Made by a program: the position numbers and the translations under genes
The notes under the pieces: generated by a model
Seen by the model: only the letters and a program-made list of their open reading frames with translations
What the model was told of the DNA's origin: nothing
Database searches by the model: none
DNA from: an uncultured Spirochaetales bacterium
GTDB lineage: Bacteria; UBP6; UBA1177
NCBI GenBank assembly: GCA_902780365.1
Contig: CACZFE010000182.1
Location: forward strand, 1 to 7,499
Length of the DNA stretch: 7,499 bases
Direction: 5' to 3'
Shown here: piece by piece, positions 1-5,207 of the stretch
How positions within the stretch are numbered: position 1 is the stretch's first letter
Layout: each line of letters opens with the position of its first letter

Positions 1-468
1 GATCCTGTCGCGGTAAACTTTGGCTAAAATCGATGCGGCGGCGATGTTCATGCTCTTCGCATCGCCTTTGACCAGCGCGATCTCGTTGTCGAAGCGTCCT
101 GTTTTGTGGTTGCCGTCGATCATGACGAAAGGTTCTTTCCCGTCCTCCTCATTGCTTCCGATCTTTTCGATTATCCGCGAAACGCATTTGCTCATTCCGT
201 AAAGCGATGCATGGAGAATGTTCATCTCGTCGATCACTTCCGGCAGAACGGAGTAAACCGCCCACAGGCTGTTATGGATTATCTGCGGAACAAGCTCCGT
301 TCTCTTTTTTTCGGAAAGTTTTTTAGAATCGTTTATTCCCGGGATTTCGCTGAAAAGCGATACCGCCGCTGTCACGACAGGCCCGCACAAAGGGCCTCGG
401 CCCGCTTCGTCGGCTCCGATAACGAGAAAGCCTCTGTTTGTGTAAATTCTGTCGATTTCGCCTATCAT
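1..468 (-). CDS. rnhB: Ribonuclease HII, 3' end cut by the window edge
   Basis: RNase HII cleaves the RNA strand of RNA-DNA hybrids and starts removal of single ribonucleotides from DNA in the cytoplasm. The visible 156 residues hold all four metal-binding acids of the family: D20 and E21 in GADEAGRGP, D118 in MIDGN and D136 in KGDAKS. The family block NIAAASILAK follows at 141-150. NDSKKLSEKKR (46-56) is also typical. Family members have about 200 residues, so roughly 40 C-terminal residues lie beyond position 1. The ATG at 468-466 follows the hemW stop after a single base. Its Shine-Dalgarno AAGGTG lies in the last hemW codons, five bases upstream, so translation is probably coupled to hemW. 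Identification is secure; the gene is partial only because of the window boundary. Confidence 0.96.
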   Translation of the reverse strand, partial: MIGEIDRIYTNRGFLVIGADEAGRGPLCGPVVTAAVSLFSEIPGINDSKKLSEKKRTELVPQIIHNSLWAVYSVLPEVIDEMNILHASLYGMSKCVSRIIEKIGSNEEDGKEPFVMIDGNHKTGRFDNEIALVKGDAKSMNIAAASILAKVYRDRI

Positions 469-469
469 T

Positions 470-1591
470 CTAACACCTTATCGCGTCAAAAAGTTTGATC
501 AGCACTGCATTCAGAAAATCGCTCCCTTTAGCAGTGCATTTTAGAACACCGCTTTTTTCATTAAAATCAAGAAAACCCTCTGTAACCAGGTCTGAAACCG
601 TTTTTCCTGAAATCAGCTCAAAGAAGCTTTTTCCGAATAAATCTTTGGAATCATTGGTATTTATTCCGATTTTTACGCGAAGCCCCATGAGAAGGAATTC
701 CTCGATTTTCTCTCGCAGCGTAAGTTCCCATGAACTCAGCCCGTCGCCTGAGACAAATGCCTCGATATCGTCGGCGTAACGCGACGAAACGCCTGCTTTT
801 CTGATGAAGGAAGCCGCTCCCGCGCCGATCCCGAGCCACGAGCCGTAAGTCCAGTAAAGCATATTGTGGCGCGATTCGAAGCAGGGGAGGGAATAGTTGC
901 TTATTTCATAGCGCGAAAACCCCTTCTTTTGCAGAAAATCACGGATCGCCTTTTCCTGAAGCAGAGTTTCTTCCTCGTCCAGAAGTTCCGGCGCGTTTTT
1001 TCTTTCAGGCCTCGAATAACTGTAAGCCGAAACATGTTTAAACGGAGCAAGTTCGAAAACCTGCGTAAGTTCATGATTTATTTCACGGTTTTTGCCGAGG
1101 CCGTAAATAAAGTCGCAGGAGATGTTGTCAAAATATTTCGCGAAAAGAGGGATATTTTTTTCCATGTCGGCGACATTTGTCCTGCGTCCCGCTTCGGCGA
1201 GGACCGCGTCGTCAAATGCCTGGATACCGAGGCTTATCCTGTTCACACCGCAGTTTTTCAGGTTTTTTATCCATGATTCGTCAATGTCAGCCGGATTTAT
1301 TTCGACGGTCCACTCGCAACTGCCAAGGTCTATCCCCAGTTTCGAAGCCGATTCCGCGAATTTCTGGTAGAATTTTTCACTCATCACGGAAGGACTTCCT
1401 CCGCCGAAATAAACCGAGACTGTTTTTGTGCCGGAAAGCTCGCCAAATCTTGATTCCAGCTCGGTAAGAAGAACTTTTCCGTATTCGTCAGGCAAGGTTT
1501 TTGAGAAGTTTGTTACACTGAAAAAATCGCAGTAAAGACATTTTTTAGGGCAGAAAGGAATGTGAAAATAAATTCCTGAAAAGTTGTTCAA
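470..1591 (-). CDS. hemW: HemW-type radical SAM protein (HemN-like haem chaperone)
   Basis: This is a 373-residue cytoplasmic radical SAM protein, the usual HemW length. The [4Fe-4S]/SAM motif is C14-x3-C18-x2-C21 within HIPFCPKKCLYC. True HemN has an additional cysteine two positions later (CxxxCxxCxC). Here the motif ends CDF, which is the HemW pattern. The SAM-binding glycine stretch YFGGGSPS is at 61-68, and HNMLYW followed by GIGAGA marks the C-terminal half of the family. HemW proteins bind haem and are thought to deliver it to respiratory enzymes; many are wrongly annotated as coproporphyrinogen oxidase. The start is a TTG at 1591-1589. An in-frame TAA, the stop of the upstream gene, lies only nine bases before it, and no other start codon precedes the cysteine motif. 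The ribosome site (GGGG, four bases upstream) is weak, so expression is probably low or coupled to the upstream gene. Confidence 0.93.
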   Translation of the reverse strand: MNNFSGIYFHIPFCPKKCLYCDFFSVTNFSKTLPDEYGKVLLTELESRFGELSGTKTVSVYFGGGSPSVMSEKFYQKFAESASKLGIDLGSCEWTVEINPADIDESWIKNLKNCGVNRISLGIQAFDDAVLAEAGRRTNVADMEKNIPLFAKYFDNISCDFIYGLGKNREINHELTQVFELAPFKHVSAYSYSRPERKNAPELLDEEETLLQEKAIRDFLQKKGFSRYEISNYSLPCFESRHNMLYWTYGSWLGIGAGAASFIRKAGVSSRYADDIEAFVSGDGLSSWELTLREKIEEFLLMGLRVKIGINTNDSKDLFGKSFFELISGKTVSDLVTEGFLDFNEKSGVLKCTAKGSDFLNAVLIKLFDAIRC

Positions 1592-1600
1592 TTCGCCCCG

Positions 1601-1912
1601 TTAAGATTTTTTCGCCGTTATATCCTCGACACCGATCGTAGCCTTTTCGGAAACGGCGATGAAAAGACGCGCCTGCACGCCGTGCTTGTTGAAAAGTTCC
1701 GAAACTTCGGTGTAGATCGTGTTTTTAAGCTCTTCCTTGTCCTCGAATTTGTATTCGCCGATGAAAGTTCCTTCGGGAAGCGGCTGAAGAGTGTTTCCGA
1801 GCCTGATCTGTGCATACAATCCGAGTTCTTCAAGTTCGTCGTGGATAAAATCCCTGTCGTAATTCATTGAGGCAAGGACTTCAAAACTCAAAAAAACGAA
1901 ATAATGCTGCAT
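1601..1912 (-). CDS. Small protein of unknown function, ferredoxin-like fold likely
   Basis: I do not recognise the family of this 103-residue protein. By eye the order of secondary structure is beta-alpha-beta-beta-alpha-beta. A hydrophobic strand (YFVFLSFEVL, 4-13) is followed by an acidic helix around 20-33. Two strands come next around 35-56, including a conserved-looking LPEGTFIGEY turn. A charged helix spans about 57-77, and a final strand QARLFIAVSEK spans about 79-89. This order fits a small ferredoxin-like fold, an inference only. No signal peptide, membrane segment or cysteine is present. The ATG lies eight bases after the DJ-1 gene stop, and its Shine-Dalgarno AGGTG overlaps that stop codon (TAGGTG), indicating translational coupling. 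The stop lies nine bases before the hemW start. The tight fit between two real genes makes it very likely genuine. Confidence 0.82.
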   Translation of the reverse strand: MQHYFVFLSFEVLASMNYDRDFIHDELEELGLYAQIRLGNTLQPLPEGTFIGEYKFEDKEELKNTIYTEVSELFNKHGVQARLFIAVSEKATIGVEDITAKKS

Positions 1913-1920
1913 GGTTACAC

Positions 1921-2460
1921 CTATTCGGAAAGTTTATCCATAACGGCAGCCGCAAATTTTTCTGCCGCATTCGGACCGTTGCCTGTAATAAGGTTGCCGT
2001 CGGTAACAACTTCCTTGTTGACGAAAGTTGCCCCTGCATTTTCCATAACTTTGCTCGTTTTCATGCCGTATTCAGGGTCGTCGCCGAGCCAGACAGTGAC
2101 ATTTTTCCCTTTTACGACACCGGCTTTCGCAAGGATCGTCGGAGCCCAGCAGATAGCGGAGAGGACCTTGTGATTAGCAGCATTTTTAGCTATTTCGACA
2201 GCCCTTTCGCTTGCTCTGACTGAAGGAGTTCCCATTCCGCCGACAAAAACAACAGCATCAAAATCAGCTTCGTTTATTTCGTCAAGCGAGTATTTTACAT
2301 CGAAAGTCGTGCCGAACATTCCTGTTGCCTTGCCTTTGACAGGACTTGCGACAGTGACATCGATTCCTTCTCCCAGAAACTGCTTGAAAGGGACATTCAA
2401 CTCCTCGTCCCTGAAATTTTCATGCGCGATGATCATCAAAACTTTCTTTCCGTTAAGCAT
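1921..2460 (-). CDS. DJ-1/PfpI family protein (class I glutamine amidotransferase-like)
   Basis: The 179 residues match the length and core of the DJ-1/PfpI superfamily, whose members act as deglycases, chaperones, peptidases or stress proteins. The N-terminal strand KKVLMIIAHENFRDEE carries the family acid (E19 or E20) that sits near the nucleophile. FVGGMGTPS (72-80) is the family glycine turn. The nucleophile is C104 in LSAICWAPTILAKAG. PfpI-type proteases have a histidine right after this cysteine (AICHG), whereas this protein has W105, so protease activity cannot be assumed. TGNGPNAA (159-166) matches the late conserved loop. No signal peptide is seen. The ATG at 2460 is fixed by a strong Shine-Dalgarno AGGAGG (2471-2466) five bases upstream. 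It is the first gene of a minus-strand cluster running to rnhB, with a promoter just upstream. The substrate cannot be told. Confidence 0.92.
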   Translation of the reverse strand: MLNGKKVLMIIAHENFRDEELNVPFKQFLGEGIDVTVASPVKGKATGMFGTTFDVKYSLDEINEADFDAVVFVGGMGTPSVRASERAVEIAKNAANHKVLSAICWAPTILAKAGVVKGKNVTVWLGDDPEYGMKTSKVMENAGATFVNKEVVTDGNLITGNGPNAAEKFAAAVMDKLSE

Positions 2461-2498
2461 TTCCGCCTCCTAAAAACATCAAAAAACAAAAGCGCGTT

Positions 2499-2526
2499 AT
2501 TTTATAAGATATTGATTTTCAGGCAA
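2499..2526 (-). promoter_or_regulatory. Probable sigma-70 promoter for the DJ-1 to rnhB cluster
   Basis: On the minus strand, a -35-like TTGCCT (2526-2521) and a -10-like TAAAAT (2504-2499) are separated by 16 bases. They lie about 40 bases upstream of the DJ-1 gene start, in an A/T-rich divergent intergenic region. The -35 box departs from consensus at two positions. This is a pattern match by eye only. Confidence 0.5.
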
Positions 2527-2570
2527 TATTTCGGCTGTAAAAAATTTTTCGCCTAAAAACGAAAAAAAAG

Positions 2571-2598
2571 TTGACTTTAAAATTTTCATGACTATAAA
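2571..2598 (+). promoter_or_regulatory. Probable sigma-70 promoter of secG
   Basis: TTGACT (2571-2576) and TATAAA (2593-2598) are separated by 16 bases and match the -35 and -10 consensus well. Transcription would begin near 2605. That lies downstream of the in-frame ATG at 2588 and supports the later secG start at 2636. The first 12 bases, TTGACTTTAAAA, are identical to those of the promoter at 7350-7323 on the other strand. Confidence 0.72.
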
Positions 2599-2625
2599 TG
2601 CCGCCGCTGATGTTTTTTTGACTAT

Positions 2626-2629
2626 GAGG
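2626..2629 (+). promoter_or_regulatory. Ribosome binding site that sets the secG start
   Basis: GAGG at 2626-2629 stands six bases before the ATG at 2636. The upstream in-frame ATGs at 2588 and 2624 are disfavoured. The first lies inside the promoter. The second would add MRFA- in front of a sequence that already begins as SecG proteins usually do, with a hydrophobic segment right after the initiator. Confidence 0.65.
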
Positions 2630-2635
2630 TTTGCA

Positions 2636-3073
2636 ATGTTCGAGGCTTTTGCAGTCGTTCAGGTTGTTATCTGCGTACTGCTTGTCATCATTATCCTTCT
2701 TCAGGAAGGTAAAAAAGGAATGGGAGCTATTTTCGGTGGTTCGAGTAGTTCTGTTTTCGGTGCGAGAGGTGCCGGAAACATCCTCACCAAAATCACTTCC
2801 GTTCTCGCAATCCTCTTCATGCTCAACTCTGTTTGGATGTCTTACATTTCAAGCAGTGACAAATCTGTCGTAAAAGTCGAGCAGGCTGAAAAAACGGCTC
2901 CGGCTCCGGTTGCGGCTCAGCCCGTAGAAGAAAAGAAACCGGAAGCTGTTGAGCAGCAGAACCTATTGTTGGTGTGGGGGTTCGAGTCCCCCCTTCTGCA
3001 CCATCTTTTATTTTTCAATATTGCGGTTTTTGAATGTCGTTTTTTTGGTTGTTTCTATTTTTGTCTCTTTTAG
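2636..3073 (+). CDS. secG: Sec translocon subunit SecG with an altered C-terminus
   Basis: SecG is the small accessory subunit of the SecYEG protein-export channel in the inner membrane. Two membrane segments are visible, at about 3-22 (AVVQVVICVLLVIIILLQ) and 53-71. They are joined by the family's glycine/serine loop, with EGKKGMGAIFGGSSSSVFG at 24-42. Residues 75-108 form a hydrophilic A/P/E/K-rich tail, common in longer SecG proteins. From about residue 109 onward the reading frame passes through a tRNA-Leu 3' segment (2962-3003) and T-rich DNA, and stops at 3071-3073. The last 37 residues are therefore an accidental hydrophobic extension and not conserved SecG sequence. The open frame (145 residues) compares with about 110 in E. 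coli. The membrane core is intact, so function may survive. The frame also overlaps the start of the next gene by 40 bases. Confidence 0.92.
   Translation: MFEAFAVVQVVICVLLVIIILLQEGKKGMGAIFGGSSSSVFGARGAGNILTKITSVLAILFMLNSVWMSYISSSDKSVVKVEQAEKTAPAPVAAQPVEEKKPEAVEQQNLLLVWGFESPLLHHLLFFNIAVFECRFFGCFYFCLF
2962..3003 (+). pseudogene. 3' fragment of a tRNA-Leu gene
   Basis: A perfect T arm is present: stem GGGGG (2976-2980), loop TTCGAGT (2981-2987), stem CCCCC (2988-2992). It is followed by a seven-base acceptor strand CTTCTGC (2993-2999), discriminator A3000 and an encoded CCA (3001-3003). The acceptor strand, the A73 and the preceding GTGT of a long variable region fit a class II tRNA-Leu beginning GCAGAAG. 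ACC-TATTGTT-GGT (2961-2973) could be the variable-arm hairpin. Upstream there is no D arm (no GGAATTGGTAGA-like block) and no convincing five-base-pair anticodon arm; the DNA there codes for the SecG tail. It is therefore a remnant, not a working tRNA gene. The left limit of the fragment is approximate. In E. coli secG is also followed directly by a tRNA-Leu gene (leuU), so the ancestral order here may have been secG then tRNA-Leu. Confidence 0.83.
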
Positions 3074-3822
3074 AGAAGGATTCTATTCTTGAAAAAGCGG
3101 AAAATGTAGGATTTTTCTATAAAAACGCAGAAATTTCAGAGTCTTCAGAGTGTAAAGAAAGCGAAAACTCTATTTGTGTCGGGCATAACGGCAGAAAATA
3201 TTCCGTCAAAAGGCGCGGGACATTTAGCGCTGAAGCGAAAATTTCAGATAAATCAGTGCGTCTCACCATAAATCCCGACAACGAGTATATTTCCTATTTT
3301 CTTTATATTCAGACACAAAACGGTGTCCATAAAGTCAAAATCACAAAAAAGGCACTTAGCCTTGAAGAAAATGCCGAAAATATCGTACGCCTTCAGATTA
3401 CGGGAACAGGTGTAAACGGCCAGGAAATTTTATGGGGTATGAAACTTAAGGAGGCAAAACTTCAGAAATTTTCGAAAAACTTTGATAATTCACTGAATTT
3501 GCTGAGAAAATCATTCAAAGTAAAACCGCTAACTTCTGATCTGTCTTTGAAGGAAACGGCGCTTTCATCGCTTGGAAAAGTGAAAAAAGAAGGTTTGAAG
3601 CACTATTCATCAAAAGAGGGAAGTGTCCGTCACAGCGGAGTCCGCAAACAGATCCTTGGTGAAAACCTTTTCTCCGCCAAAAACGAGGCCGAAGCGTGGA
3701 AAATGCTGGTTTCAAGCCCGTCGCATCTGTACAACCTCATAAATCCGCAGTTCGGTCACTATTTTTATGCGGTTGAAAAAGGAACAGACGAAGTGATCGG
3801 TGCAGTAATCTTTTCTGAGTAA
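3034..3822 (+). CDS. CAP/SCP (YkwD-like) domain protein, probably exported
   Basis: This is a 262-residue protein. Residues 2-13 (SFFWLFLFLSLL) are a short hydrophobic start without the usual basic residues, so it may be an export signal or a membrane anchor. Residues about 40-135 look beta-rich and are not a domain I recognise. Residues about 150-260 read as a bacterial CAP/SCP domain. The sequence runs from SLNLLRKSFKVKPL (153-166) through HYSS (190-193), RHSG (199-202), ILGENLF (207-213) and SSPSHLYNLINPQFG (227-241). H200, E210 and H231 match the conserved CAP cavity positions. Bacterial CAP proteins are mostly extracytoplasmic and their activity is largely unknown. An in-frame TGA at 3031-3033 directly precedes the ATG, so no earlier start exists, and no clear Shine-Dalgarno is seen. 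The gene begins 30 bases after the tRNA fragment and looks richer in A/T than its neighbours, so the 5' end may have been affected by the rearrangement there. Confidence 0.72.
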   Translation: MSFFWLFLFLSLLEKDSILEKAENVGFFYKNAEISESSECKESENSICVGHNGRKYSVKRRGTFSAEAKISDKSVRLTINPDNEYISYFLYIQTQNGVHKVKITKKALSLEENAENIVRLQITGTGVNGQEILWGMKLKEAKLQKFSKNFDNSLNLLRKSFKVKPLTSDLSLKETALSSLGKVKKEGLKHYSSKEGSVRHSGVRKQILGENLFSAKNEAEAWKMLVSSPSHLYNLINPQFGHYFYAVEKGTDEVIGAVIFSE

Positions 3823-3823
3823 T

Positions 3824-3843
3824 CAAAAAAACAGATTTTTTTG
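3824..3843. terminator. A/T hairpin between converging genes, weak bidirectional terminator
   Basis: An eight-base-pair inverted repeat is formed by C plus seven A and seven T plus G, with loop CAGA. It lies right after the CAP gene stop and 33 bases after the TM2 gene stop on the other strand. The only G-C pair is at the base, so it is a weak terminator at best. Its place between convergent units and the run of T on either strand make the role plausible. Confidence 0.45.
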
Positions 3844-3875
3844 TGAAAATTTGTTCGAAGAAAGCTACCAGCTGA

Positions 3876-4049
3876 TCAGTTTTGCGCCGTATTTATCCTT
3901 AGATCGATTACCCACCCGATGCCGAAAACTCCGGCAGTGCAGAGCCAGATGAGCCCAGTGCCGATTTTTCCGACATAAAATCTGTGAAAACCGAATTCAC
4001 CGAAAAAAGCGCAGAGAAGCGCGGCTGCAAGACGGCTTTTTGACGACAT
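3876..4049 (-). CDS. TM2-domain membrane protein (57 residues)
   Basis: This short gene was found by reading the minus strand after the flavoprotein gene. The product is almost entirely one TM2 domain. SKSRLAAALLCAFFGEFG (3-20) forms the first membrane helix, FHRFYVGK (21-28) is the family turn, and GLIWLCTAGVFGIGWVIDL (32-50) is the second helix ending in the characteristic aspartate D49. TM2 proteins sit in the membrane; their molecular role in bacteria is mostly unknown. The ATG has an excellent Shine-Dalgarno AGGAGG (4060-4055) five bases upstream, overlapping the TAG stop of the preceding gene, so the two are translationally coupled. The gene is the last of the minus-strand operon and ends at a TGA, 53 bases from the convergent CAP gene. 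The domain call is firm; no link to the oxidoreductase is proven beyond co-transcription. Confidence 0.88.
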   Translation of the reverse strand: MSSKSRLAAALLCAFFGEFGFHRFYVGKIGTGLIWLCTAGVFGIGWVIDLRINTAQN

Positions 4050-4054
4050 TTAAA

Positions 4055-4060
4055 CCTCCT
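4055..4060 (-). promoter_or_regulatory. Shine-Dalgarno overlapping a stop codon, sets the TM2 gene start
   Basis: AGGAGG on the minus strand shares two bases with the TAG stop of the flavoprotein gene and lies five bases before the TM2 ATG. A terminating ribosome would sit directly on the next start, which is the main evidence that the short frame is a real gene. Confidence 0.75.
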
Positions 4061-5207
4061 ATTTCAGCATCTCGTCGCCCGAGAAGTCACGGTAAAGGGT
4101 GAGCTGGTCGAGGATGAAGTCGTATTCGTGAGAGTTGTCAACGATGATTTCCGACAAGATCTTGCCGAGACCGCTGCCGATCATGTAGCCCTGTCCGCAC
4201 ATACCGGTCGCAAGGAACATGTTTTCGACTTCTTTCGTTCTGCCGACGATCGGGAAACCGTCCGGAGTCATCGGGTAAAGGCCTCTCCAGGTCCTTCTGA
4301 TGCGGATATTGCGGAGTCTCGGATAGAGCGAAAGCATTCTTCCGACAACCTGCGGCATGAAGTTGCTCGTGTTGTCGATATCGGTCCCTTTGATCGAAGG
4401 TTTCGGCGTGATGCAGAAAACGAACTGACCTTCGTAGTTCTGGTAGAAGTAGTAGTTGAGCGAAATCGCGTCGGGTCTGATGTCAACGACCATCGGACGG
4501 AGGAAATATTCGACCGGCTCGGTGATTCCGCCTTCGTGACAGTCCGGATAAACGGGAATGTCCACTCCGCACATTTCACCGATCTCACGGCTGAAAGGAC
4601 CTGCAGCGTTGATGATGAGGTCGGCGCAGTAGGTGTCCTTGTCGGTTTTGACTGAAACGATTCTGCCGCCTTTGACTTCCATTGAAACGACTTTTTCGTG
4701 GAAGTTGAATTCAGCTCCGCACTCTCTTGCGAGCTTGTAGAAAGCACCTGTCGTCTTGAGCGGGGAAGCGCTTCCGTCGTTCGGCGAGAATGTTCCGCCT
4801 CTAAGTCCTTCGGGGCGTATTCCGGGAACTCTTTCTTTGATTTCGTCAGCCGAAACCCAGTCGATATTGAGCCCCATGCTCTTCTGGAGCTTGAGGAGCT
4901 CTTTCAAATTTTTCTCGGTCTGTTCTTCGAAGATCGGGTAGATATATCCGCCTTCGACCCAGTCTACATCGATGCCGTGATTTTCTTTCATGTGGCTGAT
5001 TTCATTGATGGAAACAGCACAGATCTTGATTTTCGCGGGATCGCTGAATGTTGCTCTGAGTCCGCCGATAGCAGCTCTGTTCTGGCCTCTTCCGGTGGAT
5101 GCGTTCATTTCGATGACACAGACTTTCTTTCCTTTTTTCGCAAGGTTGTATGCAAGCGGTGTTCCGATGCTGCCTGCGCCGATTATGAGAATATCGTAAC
5201 TTTTCAT
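4059..5207 (-). CDS. DAO-family FAD oxidoreductase, beta subunit of an amino acid/amine dehydrogenase
   Basis: This 382-residue flavoprotein belongs to the D-amino acid oxidase (DAO) family. The nucleotide-binding fold is at the very start: ILIIGAGSIG (6-15) with the ribose-binding acid E33 in CVIE. GQNRAAIGGLRATF (41-54) matches the FAD pyrophosphate region. HEGGITEP (224-231) resembles the HRxxxxTEP segment of sarcosine oxidase beta, HcnC and dye-linked proline dehydrogenase relatives. RTWRGLYPMTPDGFPIVG (305-322) and ATGMCGQGYMIGSGLGK (333-349) are the C-terminal flavin and substrate loops of the family. It should oxidise a C-N bond of a substrate such as glycine, sarcosine, proline, hydroxyproline or an opine; the sequence does not decide which. 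Its ATG directly follows the stop of the 689-residue partner (TAGATG), which marks it as the catalytic half of a two-subunit enzyme. No signal peptide is present, so it is cytoplasmic. Confidence 0.88.
   Translation of the reverse strand: MKSYDILIIGAGSIGTPLAYNLAKKGKKVCVIEMNASTGRGQNRAAIGGLRATFSDPAKIKICAVSINEISHMKENHGIDVDWVEGGYIYPIFEEQTEKNLKELLKLQKSMGLNIDWVSADEIKERVPGIRPEGLRGGTFSPNDGSASPLKTTGAFYKLARECGAEFNFHEKVVSMEVKGGRIVSVKTDKDTYCADLIINAAGPFSREIGEMCGVDIPVYPDCHEGGITEPVEYFLRPMVVDIRPDAISLNYYFYQNYEGQFVFCITPKPSIKGTDIDNTSNFMPQVVGRMLSLYPRLRNIRIRRTWRGLYPMTPDGFPIVGRTKEVENMFLATGMCGQGYMIGSGLGKILSEIIVDNSHEYDFILDQLTLYRDFSGDEMLK

Noticed and set aside
106..498. Plus-strand open frames opposite rnhB and hemW
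   Set aside because: They are shadows. The opposite strand carries all RNase HII and HemW signature residues, and none of these frames has a ribosome site or recognisable product.
2588..2635. Earlier secG start at the ATG at 2588
   Set aside because: This ATG lies inside the spacer of the likely promoter and has no ribosome site. The ATG at 2636 has GAGG at proper spacing and gives the usual SecG N-terminus.
2924..3003. A complete, working tRNA gene
   Set aside because: There is no D arm and no five-base-pair anticodon stem with a seven-base loop, and the upstream half is SecG coding sequence. Only the 3' part is tRNA.
2962..3003. 3' end of tmRNA
   Set aside because: The acceptor strand CTTCTGC does not resemble the usual tmRNA 3' end (commonly ...CTCCACCA pairing with a G-rich 5' start), no G-U alanine identity pair can be identified, and no tag-peptide region is seen nearby.
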